Assembly (NCBI GenBank): GCA_025361165.1
Contig: JANYAU010000091.1
Coordinates: forward strand, 1-33,753
Length of the DNA: 33,753 bases
Direction of reading: 5' to 3'
DNA from: Betaproteobacteria bacterium
Lineage (GTDB): Bacteria > Pseudomonadota > Gammaproteobacteria > Burkholderiales > Thiobacteraceae
Every line of letters starts with the position of its first letter. Position 1 is the stretch's first letter. The notes under the pieces were generated by a model. It searched no databases. It had not been told where the DNA came from and worked only from the letters and a program-made list of their open reading frames with translations. Of this stretch, positions 8,527 to 16,555 are shown piece after piece. A program made the translations under genes and the position numbers.

Positions 8527-8910
8527 CTATCAACACAAGTTGTTGCGATCCTGCGCGAACTTCACCCTCTGACAGGCACTGGACGCTTTGTATTTCCAGG
8601 GTTGCGCAGCAAAGATCGTCCAATGAGCGACAACGCTATTCTAGTCGCCATGCGAAGCTTAGGAATAAGTAAGGACGTAATGAGTGGGCACGGCTTTCGG
8701 GCAATGGCGCGGACGATCCTTGATGAAGTGCTGGATGTACGCACCGATTTGCTCGAACATCAGTTAGCCCATGCTGTGAAAGACCCAAACGGAGAAGCCT
8801 ACAACCCGAAGTACCTCCCAGAACGACGGAAGATGATGCAGCATTGGGCTGATTATCTCGACAAGCTAAAGGCAGGAGCTGACGTGATACCGCTGCATAA
8901 AACCGCATAA
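8524..8910 (+). pseudogene. Tyrosine integrase, C-terminal remnant
   Basis: Only the last 126 or so codons of a phage/island tyrosine integrase of the DUF4102-containing type remain. The frame enters without a start codon at about PLSTQVVAILRELHPL and continues through GRFVFPG. The catalytic box II is HGFRAMARTILDEVL, and the nucleophile tyrosine is likely that of GEAYNPKYLPERR, followed by MMQHWADYLDKLKAG. The N-terminal arm-binding and core-binding domains and the first catalytic arginine are missing, so it cannot be active. An internal ATG at 8602 would give a 102-residue product, but this is probably not a real start. The position 160 bases after ssrA fits an element that integrated in the tmRNA gene and then decayed. 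Confidence 0.88.
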
Positions 8911-8946
8911 CCATCCATCACGCACCCAGTTTTTAAACGCTGTACC

Positions 8947-8975
8947 TTGCAAATTTGTAACTTATAAGCTACACT
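8947..8975 (+). promoter_or_regulatory. Promoter with overlapping operator of the HigB/HigA-type pair
   Basis: TTGCAA (8947-8952) and TACACT (8970-8975) are exactly 17 bases apart. Overlapping the spacer and the -10 box is a near-palindrome GTAACTTATAAGCTAC (8957-8972), with one mismatched pair. It is a good candidate for antitoxin autorepression. The predicted transcription start falls at or just before the ATG at 8983. Confidence 0.6.
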
Positions 8976-8982
8976 ATTTTTA

Positions 8983-9306
8983 ATGATCGAAGTTTTTCGA
9001 TATCAAGCTGACGATGGGGCGGAGCCGGTTACCGATTGGCTCCAATCGCTGCGAGACAAGCAGGCGCAAGCCAAGGTTCGCATCCGCCTCAAGCGTTTGG
9101 AAGCAGGCATCTTTGGTGACTGTGAACCTGTTGGTGACGGGGTTCTTGAATTGCGCGAGCACCTTGGTGCCGGGTATCGGGTTTACTTTGGCCGCCATGG
9201 ACAGCGTATCGTGATCTTGTTGTGCGGTGGCACGAAGAAAACGCAGAGCACTGACATCAAGACCGCCAAAGCGTATTGGGCGGATTGGAAACGGAGGCAA
9301 CCATGA
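8983..9306 (+). CDS. Type II toxin, RelE/ParE superfamily (HigB-like)
   Basis: This 107-residue protein has the form of the addiction-module killer proteins (phage Gp49-like): MIEVFRYQADDGAEPVTDWL, then RIRLKRLEAGIFGDCEPVGD, then the core strands LELREHLGAGYRVYFGRHGQ and VILLCGGTKKTQSTDI, ending KAYWADWKRR. The conserved GYRVYF and LLCGGTKKTQ are typical of this subfamily. Relatives are mostly ribosome-dependent mRNA nucleases, but that activity is not proven for this branch. The toxin gene comes first and overlaps the antitoxin gene by four bases (ATGA), the HigBA order. No Shine-Dalgarno sequence precedes the ATG, and the promoter predicts a leaderless transcript. Confidence 0.88.
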   Translation: MIEVFRYQADDGAEPVTDWLQSLRDKQAQAKVRIRLKRLEAGIFGDCEPVGDGVLELREHLGAGYRVYFGRHGQRIVILLCGGTKKTQSTDIKTAKAYWADWKRRQP

Positions 9307-9635
9307 GCAAGAAGATAGTTGGTGCTGTATCGCACCACGAGCGGGAAATTGCGGAACTGCGAGCGGATCGAGAACTTGCAGTCGAATATTTGAAGGCGGC
9401 AATGGAGTCCCTGGATAATCCGGACGACCGCGCCGCAGGTTTGCTTGCACTTCGAACCGTCGCCGAGGCATATGGTGGGCTGGGTGCCGTAGCCGCCGAA
9501 GCCGGCATCAGTCGCGAAGCCCTGTATCGCGCACTCTCGCCCAAGGGTAATCCGACATTGAAGACATTGCTTGCTGTGCTCAAAGCGGTAGGAATGAAGC
9601 TTTCCGTCGAACCAGAGCAGCGCGCTGCCGCTTAA
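9303..9635 (+). CDS. Antitoxin with Xre-type helix-turn-helix (HigA-like)
   Basis: This 110-residue partner of the preceding toxin has its ATG at 9303 overlapping the toxin stop codon. The N-terminal half (EIAELRADRELAVEYLKAAM) is helical and probably grips the toxin. The C-terminal half holds a helix-turn-helix: AYGGLGAVAAEAGISREALY, followed by RALSPKGNPTLKTLLAVLKA. This is the pattern of the putative addiction-module antidote family. It should repress its own promoter at the palindrome upstream of the toxin. A longer frame from 9276 is rejected because the overlap start is standard for these pairs. Confidence 0.88.
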   Translation: MSKKIVGAVSHHEREIAELRADRELAVEYLKAAMESLDNPDDRAAGLLALRTVAEAYGGLGAVAAEAGISREALYRALSPKGNPTLKTLLAVLKAVGMKLSVEPEQRAAA

Positions 9636-9838
9636 TTCAGCTTTACTTAAGGGTACAACTTACTCCGCCAGAAGGCCAACTTATAGAGCGCTCTCAAGTG
9701 CCAGCTATAGCTACCCGGTCGGATTGCAAGCAGCCATGCGCGGTACAGGGAGCAAAATAACCATATTGCAGCGTGCCACACACACTCTTCAAAAAAGCAG
9801 CTTTCAATTCTTTCTCAACTACCTAAGGAATTATTACC

Positions 9839-9871
9839 ATGAAACACATTTCTGTTTTTTCGAGCTTGTGA
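9839..9871 (+). other. Tiny ORF with good ribosome-binding site, possible gene-start remnant
   Basis: AAGGAA at 9825-9830 precedes an ATG that encodes only MKHISVFSSL before TGA. It may be the severed 5' end of a gene lost when the toxin-antitoxin modules assembled, or chance. The rest of 9636-9903 shows no gene. Confidence 0.2.
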
Positions 9872-9903
9872 GCGTCGGCCAACTGAGCAAAATCGCAATG
9901 GCG

Positions 9904-10305
9904 CTACGCCCAGTTCTCCAAGATCAGGGGTGCTTCGATTCGCTCGTAATGGCGGATGTTGTTGGTGACCAACACCGCACCGGCCGACAAGGAATGAGCG
10001 GCGATCATCATGTCCATTTCGCCAATCGGTTGCCCCGTGCTGACAAGTTGGTGTCGGATTTCGGCGTACCAATCCGCGGCTTCTGCATCCCACGGCAAGA
10101 TGCGGACGATTTTGAGAAACTGGCGCACCGCCAGGTGCAGCCGATGTTCGGCGGGCAAACGTTTCAGCCCGTATTGCAACTCTGCCCGAGTCATCACCGA
10201 GATGCAGACCATCGACGGCACGAGCGCCGCCAGTTTAGCTTCTATCGCGGTTGACTTTCCCTTGATGAGGTAGCTTGCCGTGTCGGTATCCAGCATGTGC
10301 AGCAT
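9904..10305 (-). CDS. vapC: Type II toxin, PIN-domain ribonuclease (VapC)
   Basis: This 133-residue PIN-domain nuclease is of the VapC type, whose members cleave initiator tRNA or other RNAs with Mg2+. The acidic residues are in place: Asp6 (MLDTDTASYLI), Glu42 (MTRAELQYGL) and Asp98 (GEMDMMIAAHS), followed by VLVTNNIRHYERI. The N-terminal MLHMLDTDTASYLIKGK is the classic VapC start; Met4 is an alternative. The gene follows vapB with a two-base gap in one operon on the minus strand. It is convergent with the HigB/HigA-type pair. Confidence 0.94.
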   Translation of the reverse strand: MLHMLDTDTASYLIKGKSTAIEAKLAALVPSMVCISVMTRAELQYGLKRLPAEHRLHLAVRQFLKIVRILPWDAEAADWYAEIRHQLVSTGQPIGEMDMMIAAHSLSAGAVLVTNNIRHYERIEAPLILENWA

Positions 10306-10307
10306 CG

Positions 10308-10601
10308 TTAGCGGCCTGCCTTGCTCTGCGGGGCAATCTCATCTTCAAAGATGCCGCGCTCTTGCGGCAACACATTCAGCGGGCGCTCGGCCATGAAATC
10401 GACGGGCACATTGACCGCATGTAACAACTCGAAGAACTCGTTCCAGGTTTTGGCGCCAGGTCGCTTCGACAGCACAACATCGCCCGTCGCATCGTCTCGC
10501 GTGACATACACCTCGTCACCCTCGAAACGGAATTCAACCGGAAGGCGTACCGCCTGACTGGCCCCATTCTTGAACAGCTTCGCAACACGTGTCTCGATCA
10601 T
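10308..10601 (-). CDS. vapB: Type II antitoxin (VapB, AbrB/SpoVT fold)
   Basis: This 97-residue antitoxin has the N-terminal swapped-hairpin DNA-binding sequence TRVAKLFKNGASQAVRLPVE, followed by FRFEGDEVYVTRDDATGDVV. The C-terminal tail (WNEFFELLHAVNVPVDF) is the part expected to block VapC. ATG 10601 is chosen because it gives the family-standard N-terminus and has GGGAG upstream. A longer frame starting at 10862 crosses the operators and is not credible. The gene immediately precedes vapC, and an AT-rich near-palindrome lies 28 bases upstream. Confidence 0.93.
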   Translation of the reverse strand: MIETRVAKLFKNGASQAVRLPVEFRFEGDEVYVTRDDATGDVVLSKRPGAKTWNEFFELLHAVNVPVDFMAERPLNVLPQERGIFEDEIAPQSKAGR

Positions 10602-10628
10602 CGTGACTCTCCCGGCTAGGGTTGAATG

Positions 10629-10648
10629 GTATATGTAGCAGTATATAC
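10629..10648 (-). promoter_or_regulatory. Candidate VapB operator
   Basis: The 20-base stretch has arms GTATAT (10629-10634) and ATATAC (10643-10648), with GTATAT recurring at 10641. It lies 28-47 bases upstream of the vapB start, a usual place for a VapBC-bound autorepression site. Confidence 0.45.
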
Positions 10649-10786
10649 TTTTTCCGGTGAGATTCGAGCTTTTCTCGGGATGTGGCCGAAATGGATAGGC
10701 GGATTCAACTCTGAAGTGCAGCTTTCGTAGTGAATCTGCTTTATGGGGAATAACTGTTCCGCATCGAAGGACAATTAGTGAATTAT

Positions 10787-10835
10787 GCGCAATATAGCGC
10801 AATAAATTAGTTAAAAATATTGCGCTATATTGCGC
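10787..10835. repeat. Four-site inverted repeat operator upstream of fic
   Basis: The octamer GCGCAATA occurs at 10787-10794 and 10797-10804, and its reverse complement TATTGCGC at 10818-10825 and 10828-10835. Together they form a perfect 18-bp inverted repeat with a 13-base centre. Within each arm the octamers are spaced 10 bases, about one helical turn. The right arm covers the -35 region of the likely fic promoter. Confidence 0.85.
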
Positions 10836-10848
10836 AATATCGGACAAT
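10820..10848 (+). promoter_or_regulatory. Probable fic promoter
   Basis: TTGCGC (10820-10825) and GACAAT (10843-10848) are 17 bases apart, with ATG 10883 following behind AGGAA. The -35 box and spacer are made of the operator octamers, so a bound repressor would exclude RNA polymerase. Confidence 0.5.
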
Positions 10849-10882
10849 ACCTCTAACTTCACTGGCTCCTGCTACAGGAATA

Positions 10883-12010
10883 ATGCTGTCATTCCAACCA
10901 AGTCTAAAACTCGAAAAAGCGCTGAAACGCTTGCAGGGCCAATTGGCGACTGTATCGTCGCGCCTTGCTTCCGTGTCGGCGGATGAAGCGAAATATCTGA
11001 ACCGATGCGCTTTGATCAGCAATGTTGGCGCTTCGACCCGCATCGAGAATGCGGTGCTGACCGATGCGGAAGTGGAGTGGGTGGACACCACCCTATCGGC
11101 TGACGGTCGCACCACCGCCTTTGAAGCACACAAGGCATTTATTCTCGACAAGCTTTCCAAAGATCGTGAACGGAGTGTTGAAGAGGTCATCGGTTGCCGC
11201 GAGGTGTTAACCACGGTTTATTTACAGGCCAAAGATTTCGTTCCACTAACGGAGATGGTCATTCGTGGCTTACATTATGACCTGCTAAAATTTTCCCCCC
11301 AAGCCGCGCAATATGCCGGTGCGTATAAGTCGGTGCCTAACCGTGTGATCTCCAAGAGCCACGCCACGGGGGAGGAGCGCACGGTATTGGATCCTGCGCC
11401 ACCGGGTGTGATAAACAATATGGCCATGGCGGATCTGGTAGCTTGGTATAACACCAGCCTGCATGAGGTTCCTTGGCCTTTGCTCTCGGCAACGGAGTTC
11501 GTATTTCGCTTCTTGGCCATTCATCCCTTTCAGGATGGAAATGGCCGCATAGGCCGGGCGCTGTTTCTATTGGCGTTATTGCAGTCGGACGATGACTACC
11601 TGGTGGGACTAATGCCCTATGTGGCACTGGATCGGCGAATTGAACAGAACCGGGCACAATATTATTCCGTGCTGCACGCGGCCTCAAAGGGGATATTTCA
11701 AGCAGACCCAAGCCGCTATCACTATGAACCGCTGGTGTGGTTTTTTTTGAAAATGCTGGAAGGCGCTTTGGAAGACGTGGAGCGATACCGTCAACGCTAT
11801 ACGATGCTGCAAAAACTATCGGAAACGGCTTCAGTAGTACTGCAAACTTTCAAGTCGCGTCCGGAACAACGCTTGCGCGTGAACGAAATTGTCGAGGCGA
11901 CTGCTGTGCCACGCAGAACCATTCAGTACGTATTAAAGACGCTGACCGATCAGGGATTCGTACAACGCTTGGGGCAGGGAGCGGGGGTTAGATATCAGTT
12001 GGTTTTTTAA
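10883..12010 (+). CDS. Fic family protein (class II AMPylator) with C-terminal winged helix
   Basis: This 375-residue Fic protein would transfer AMP or another nucleotide group to a hydroxyl side chain of a target protein. The catalytic motif HPFQDGNGRIGR (His214) is complete. An inhibitory motif STRIEN (Ser51, Glu55, Asn56) lies N-terminal, fitting the (S/T)xxxE(G/N) pattern of class II Fic proteins. The C-terminus (RVNEIVEATAVPRRTIQYVL, then LTDQGFVQRLGQGAG) is a winged helix, as in the SoFic-type architecture. The start at 10883 is preferred over 10820 because 10820 lies inside the operator and 10883 has AGGAA six bases upstream. No separate antitoxin gene is visible, as expected for class II. 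The wHTH and the palindromic operator suggest autoregulation, which is inference. Confidence 0.92.
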   Translation: MLSFQPSLKLEKALKRLQGQLATVSSRLASVSADEAKYLNRCALISNVGASTRIENAVLTDAEVEWVDTTLSADGRTTAFEAHKAFILDKLSKDRERSVEEVIGCREVLTTVYLQAKDFVPLTEMVIRGLHYDLLKFSPQAAQYAGAYKSVPNRVISKSHATGEERTVLDPAPPGVINNMAMADLVAWYNTSLHEVPWPLLSATEFVFRFLAIHPFQDGNGRIGRALFLLALLQSDDDYLVGLMPYVALDRRIEQNRAQYYSVLHAASKGIFQADPSRYHYEPLVWFFLKMLEGALEDVERYRQRYTMLQKLSETASVVLQTFKSRPEQRLRVNEIVEATAVPRRTIQYVLKTLTDQGFVQRLGQGAGVRYQLVF

Positions 12011-12049
12011 TCGCCGCTGAGCGAGTATTTGTAGGCGTTGGAGAGGCTA

Positions 12050-12077
12050 TTGACTCACGATCATAAAACTGTAAATT
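12050..12077 (+). promoter_or_regulatory. Possible parE promoter
   Basis: TTGACT (12050-12055) and TAAATT (12072-12077) are 16 bases apart, 42 bases before the parE ATG. Confidence 0.4.
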
Positions 12078-12119
12078 CGCTCCTTTTAATATTATTCAAC
12101 GAAAAAAACCAAAATTACT

Positions 12120-14093
12120 ATGGCTAATAAATCTGCTTATAACGCGAGTGATCTTGATGTTCTAAGAGGGCTCGCACCGGTCAAACAAGTGCCCTCGATG
12201 TATACGCGCGTGACATCGCCGGCACACATTATTCAGGAAGTCATCGACAATGCATCGGATGAAGCCTTAGCGGGGTTTGCGCAGCACATCACCGTTTCTA
12301 TGCATCTCGATGGTTCGGTCACGGTGGAAGATGACGGGCGCGGTATTCCGGTCGATATTCACCCCAAAGAAAAAGTGCCGGGGGTGCAACTCATTTTTAC
12401 CGAGCTGCATTCGGGCGGCAAGTTTCGTAAAAAACAGGAAGGCGCGGCCTATAGTTTTTCCGGTGGCTTGCACGGGGTGGGCGTGAGTGTGACCAATGCG
12501 CTTTCCACGCGGTTGGAAGTGGAAGTGCGGCGCGATGGTAAAGCGCATCGTATGGTGTTCACCGATGGCGGGCATATCGATACGCCTTTGACCGTGGTGG
12601 CCAAGGGTGTCAAAACCACCGGCACCACCGTGCGCGCTTGGCCGGATGGTTCTTATTTCGACTCGCCTAAAGTGCCTATTGCCGAAATCGAGCGCATTCT
12701 GTGCGCAAAATCGGTGCTGCTACCCGGCGTGGTCACGCTGCTGCGCATCGAACAGAAAGACGGCACCTTCGAGGAAAAATCTTGGTTCTATAAAGATGGC
12801 TTGCGCGGCTATTTGGATGAGATTTGCGGCGAGGCAAACCCGGTCGGCGAAATGTTTAGCGGTGAGTATTACGCCAGCGAGAGCGATGCATTTTTTTCGA
12901 TGGGCGAAGGTGTGGCTTGGGCGGTGCGCTGGTTGGAAGAAATATCCGGAACGGGTGAGTCCTACGTGAATCTCATCCCCACGCCTTCTGGCGGCACGCA
13001 CGTTACCGGTCTGCGCGCGGCGGTATATGAAGCGGTGAAAGGCTTTGCCGAGAGTCACGGCATGATGAATAAAGGCGTGCGGCTGACGCCGGATGACACT
13101 TGGCGCAATGTGCGCTTTGTCGTTTCTGCCAAAATCTTGGAGCCACAATTTCGCGGGCAGGTAAAAGAACACCTGGATTCCCGCGAGGGCCACAAACTGG
13201 TATTGGATACTGTGAAGCCGCACCTGGAAGCCTGGCTCGTCTCGCACCTGGAATCCGCTAAAGCCATAACCGAACTCGCCATCAGCAATGCCCGTGCACG
13301 GCTCAACGAGGGCAAGAAGGTCGAACGCAAACGCTCGGCAGGCGTCTCCGCCCTCCCCGGCAAACTGACCGAAGCGGAATCCAACAACCCAGCGGAATGC
13401 GAATTGTTTTTGGTGGAAGGGGATTCCGCGGGTGGCAGCGCGAAACAAGCGCGCTCGAAAACCAATCAAGCGATTCTTCCGCTCAAAGGAAAAATTGAGA
13501 ACACTTGGGAAGTCCCCGGCGACTCTGTGCTCGGCAATAGCGAAGTGCATGATATCGCCGTGGCCATGGGGATCGACCCGCATAGCATCGCGGATATGGC
13601 TAACGCCGACCTGACTAACTTGCGCTATCACACCTTAGCCATCATGGCCGATGCGGATGACGATGGACGCCATATCTCTACCCTGTTGCTGACGCTATTT
13701 TTCCGGCATTTTCCGGCGGTGGTGGCCGCTGGTCATTTGTATATTGCGCAAGCACCGCTATATCGCATCGACACTACTTCGGCAGGAAAAAATCGTCCCG
13801 CGCGCAAATTGTACGCAATGGATACGCCAGAACTCGACGCCACCATCGACCGGCTTTCTAAAGAAGGGTATCGCGATATCAAGACCAGCCGCTTCAAGGG
13901 CCTAGGCGAAATGAACCCGGAGGAGTTATGGGAAACCACGATGTCTCCCGATACGCGACGCATGATTCAAGTGCGGCTGCCGGAAGGCGATTTATCCGAG
14001 GCGCTGCAACTGTTCAATTGCCTGATGGGGAAGAAAGAGGCCGCCTGGCGCCGGGGCTGGATGTCGAGCAAGGGATATCAGGTGAGCGAATAA
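12120..14093 (+). CDS. parE: DNA topoisomerase IV subunit B
   Basis: ParE is the ATPase subunit of topoisomerase IV, which decatenates daughter chromosomes with ParC. The 657-residue protein carries the GHKL ATPase motifs EVIDNASDEALAG, VEDDGRGIPVDIHP and FSGGLHGVGVSVTNALS. It also has the TOPRIM motifs LFLVEGDSAGGSAKQA and MADADDDGRHI, and the C-terminal SRFKGLGEMNPEELWETTM. There is no 160-residue GyrB-type insertion, and parC follows 64 bases later, so this is ParE rather than GyrB. The ATG at 12120 lacks a clear ribosome-binding site but gives the family N-terminus (YNASDLDVLRGLAPVKQVPS). Confidence 0.97.
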   Translation: MANKSAYNASDLDVLRGLAPVKQVPSMYTRVTSPAHIIQEVIDNASDEALAGFAQHITVSMHLDGSVTVEDDGRGIPVDIHPKEKVPGVQLIFTELHSGGKFRKKQEGAAYSFSGGLHGVGVSVTNALSTRLEVEVRRDGKAHRMVFTDGGHIDTPLTVVAKGVKTTGTTVRAWPDGSYFDSPKVPIAEIERILCAKSVLLPGVVTLLRIEQKDGTFEEKSWFYKDGLRGYLDEICGEANPVGEMFSGEYYASESDAFFSMGEGVAWAVRWLEEISGTGESYVNLIPTPSGGTHVTGLRAAVYEAVKGFAESHGMMNKGVRLTPDDTWRNVRFVVSAKILEPQFRGQVKEHLDSREGHKLVLDTVKPHLEAWLVSHLESAKAITELAISNARARLNEGKKVERKRSAGVSALPGKLTEAESNNPAECELFLVEGDSAGGSAKQARSKTNQAILPLKGKIENTWEVPGDSVLGNSEVHDIAVAMGIDPHSIADMANADLTNLRYHTLAIMADADDDGRHISTLLLTLFFRHFPAVVAAGHLYIAQAPLYRIDTTSAGKNRPARKLYAMDTPELDATIDRLSKEGYRDIKTSRFKGLGEMNPEELWETTMSPDTRRMIQVRLPEGDLSEALQLFNCLMGKKEAAWRRGWMSSKGYQVSE

Positions 14094-14157
14094 TTTCAGT
14101 ACCCGGTGTCGCGCAAGCACATTCAACTTAACCATTTTTATTCTGAAAAAAGCATTC

Positions 14158-16461
14158 ATGGGCAACCTTAACGATCTTCCTGAAAACAGCGTTTTTATTG
14201 ACGCGCAAGCCGAGCGCGACTATCTCACTTATGCGGTCATGTCGGTTAAAGAACGTGCACTGCCGCAAGTCGAAGACGGGCAAAAGCCGGTTCAAAAACG
14301 CATTCTCTATTCGATGTGGGCCGCCGGACAAAAGCCGGATGCCAAGCACGTGAAAAGCGCGCGCGTGGTGGGCGAGGTGCTGGGTAAATTGCATCCGCAT
14401 GGCGACTCGTCTGTCTACGATGCGATGGTGCGGCTGGCGCAAGATTTCACCGTGCGTTATCCCTTGATGGATGGTCAAGGTAATTTCGGTTCGCTCGATG
14501 GCGATCGACCGGCAGCGTTTCGCTACACGGAAATCCGGCTCTCTCCCATCGCTGAATTATTGCTGTCGGAAGTCGATCGCGGCACGGTCGATTTTCTGGA
14601 TAACTACGACGGCACGTTTCGCGAGCCGCGAGTGTTGCCGGCGCGCCTGCCGTTTACCTTGCTCAATGGCGCATCCGGTATCGCCGTCGGCATGGCATGC
14701 GAAATCCCGCCGCACAATCTGAAAGAAGTGGCGGCGGCCTGCGTGGCCTACCTGAAGAAGCCAACGATTTCGATTGCGGAGCTATGCGCGTATTTGCCGG
14801 GGCCGGATTTCCCCGGCGGCGGCAAACTCATTTCCCCCAGGGCGGATATCCAAGCCGCTTATGAATCGGGTTCGGGATCGGTGCGGGTACGCGCGCTGTA
14901 TGAAGTTGAAGAACTCGCGCGCGGCCAATGGCAGATCGTGTTTACCCAATTTCCACCCGGCTGTTCCGCAAAAAAAGTATTGCAGGAACTCGACGAGATC
15001 GCCGACCCCAAGGTCAAAGATCCGAAAAAAGATAAATTAAGCACCAAGCAATTAAGCTTAAAACAACTGACGCTGTCCTTGATCGATGCCGCGCGCGATG
15101 AGTCCGACAAAGCGACGCGTGTGCGCTTGGTCATTGAACCACGCACGTCTAAGGTCGATCGCGCGGAATTGATTGCGTTTCTGTTTGCCAACACCAGCCT
15201 TGAATCGTCGGTGGGCATCAATCTCACTGTGGTCGGTCTGGACTCTAATCCCAGCCGCAAGAATCTCAAGCAACTGGTCGGTGAGTGGGCAGAATTTCGT
15301 TTCATTGCCGTGACACGCCGCTGCCAGCATCGCTTGAACGATGTGTTGGATCGGCTGCACATTCTCGATGGCAGAAAAATTGCGTTTCTGCACATCGACA
15401 AAGTGATTAAGGTGATCCGCGAGTCGGACGAACCCAAACCCGCGCTGATGCAACAATTTAGCCTGACCGAGGTGCAAGCACAGGATATTCTCGACATTCG
15501 GCTACGTCAGTTGGCGAAACTGGAATGGATTAAAATCGAGAATGAATTAAAAGCCCTCGCCACGGAAAAAGAGGAACTGGAACGGCTCTTATCCTCCGAC
15601 ACCGTGATGCGCAAGCTGATCATTAAAGAAATCGAAGTGGATGCGAAGAAGTACGGCGATGATAGGCGCACGTTGATTATGGAAGAAGCGCCCTCCTCCG
15701 CCGCTTCAAGCAAAGCGCCTGCCGTCGTGGATGAACCGGTCACCGTGTTGTTATCGAAAAACGGCTGGCTGCGTGCTCGCCCGGGGCATGGCCTCGATCT
15801 CGCCCAAATAAATTTCAAGACTGGCGATGCGCTACTCGGCGCGATTGAAACCCGCACCACTTACCCGGTGGTGTTTCTGGATAGCCATGGCCGCGCCTAC
15901 GCCATCCAGGCATCCGATGCGCCAACCGGCCGCGGCGATGGCGTACCGGTGACTTCGCTCATCGAACTGCAAGAAGGCGGCAAGCTGTGCCATATGCTGT
16001 CGGGTGATCCAGAAACAAAATATATTTTCGCCGGTGAGGCGGGCTATGGCTTCTACACCGCACTAAAAAACCTGGTGGCGCGTCCGCGTGCCGGCAAGGG
16101 ATTTCTGTCGCTGGATCAAAATGAATTGCCTTTAGCGCCGCTGTTGCTGCCCCAAGACTTGAACGGCTTATCGCTAGGCTGCGGTTCCACTGCTGGCCGT
16201 TTTCTCGTGTTCGCCCTGGATGAATTAAAAGAACTCCCCAAAGGCAAAGGCGTGAAGCTGATTGGCCTGGATAAAGATGCGAAAGCTTGCGCCTTGATGA
16301 CGTTTGCGGGCAGCAAGTTAGCGCTCGCGGTGGCGGTGCGCGGCAGAGTGATAAAGCTGGTGCTAGAAGGTGAAGAGCTTGATAAACATCGCTCGCATCG
16401 CGCAGCCAAAGGCGCGTTTCTACCCAAGAAGGCGGTTGCGACTAAAAAATTTGATGCTTAG
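14158..16461 (+). CDS. parC: DNA topoisomerase IV subunit A
   Basis: ParC is the breakage-reunion subunit of topoisomerase IV. The 767-residue protein contains YAVMSVKERALPQVEDGQKP, HPHGDSSVYDAMVRLAQDF and the active tyrosine Tyr123 in AAFRYTEIRL. The quinolone pocket has Ser84 and Asp88, where E. coli ParC has Ser80 and Glu84. The short C-terminal domain (from about residue 500) has degenerate beta-pinwheel blades such as VTVLLSKNGWLRARPGHGLD, typical of ParC, without the GyrA box seen in gyrase. The C-terminus ends lysine-rich (AFLPKKAVATKKFDA). It forms an operon with parE. Confidence 0.97.
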   Translation: MGNLNDLPENSVFIDAQAERDYLTYAVMSVKERALPQVEDGQKPVQKRILYSMWAAGQKPDAKHVKSARVVGEVLGKLHPHGDSSVYDAMVRLAQDFTVRYPLMDGQGNFGSLDGDRPAAFRYTEIRLSPIAELLLSEVDRGTVDFLDNYDGTFREPRVLPARLPFTLLNGASGIAVGMACEIPPHNLKEVAAACVAYLKKPTISIAELCAYLPGPDFPGGGKLISPRADIQAAYESGSGSVRVRALYEVEELARGQWQIVFTQFPPGCSAKKVLQELDEIADPKVKDPKKDKLSTKQLSLKQLTLSLIDAARDESDKATRVRLVIEPRTSKVDRAELIAFLFANTSLESSVGINLTVVGLDSNPSRKNLKQLVGEWAEFRFIAVTRRCQHRLNDVLDRLHILDGRKIAFLHIDKVIKVIRESDEPKPALMQQFSLTEVQAQDILDIRLRQLAKLEWIKIENELKALATEKEELERLLSSDTVMRKLIIKEIEVDAKKYGDDRRTLIMEEAPSSAASSKAPAVVDEPVTVLLSKNGWLRARPGHGLDLAQINFKTGDALLGAIETRTTYPVVFLDSHGRAYAIQASDAPTGRGDGVPVTSLIELQEGGKLCHMLSGDPETKYIFAGEAGYGFYTALKNLVARPRAGKGFLSLDQNELPLAPLLLPQDLNGLSLGCGSTAGRFLVFALDELKELPKGKGVKLIGLDKDAKACALMTFAGSKLALAVAVRGRVIKLVLEGEELDKHRSHRAAKGAFLPKKAVATKKFDA

Positions 16462-16555
16462 CCTATCAAGTGCATGCCAATAATTTATGCTGCTTTTCGA
16501 GAGGCCGTGCGCGAAGAGTTTTGAATTGCAATTCGGCTTCGCTAAGGAATGAATG

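Noticed and set aside
9724-10254. 176-residue plus-strand reading frame opposite vapC
   Set aside because: Covers vapC in antisense; vapC has all catalytic residues and a standard partner.
8366-12119. Second copy of the ssrA 3' end marking the far boundary of an integrated element
   Set aside because: No matching run of the tmRNA 3' sequence was seen by eye before parE, so no attR is called.
12720-13631. 303-residue minus-strand reading frame opposite parE
   Set aside because: Antisense to the strongly conserved ATPase and TOPRIM regions of parE; no independent evidence.
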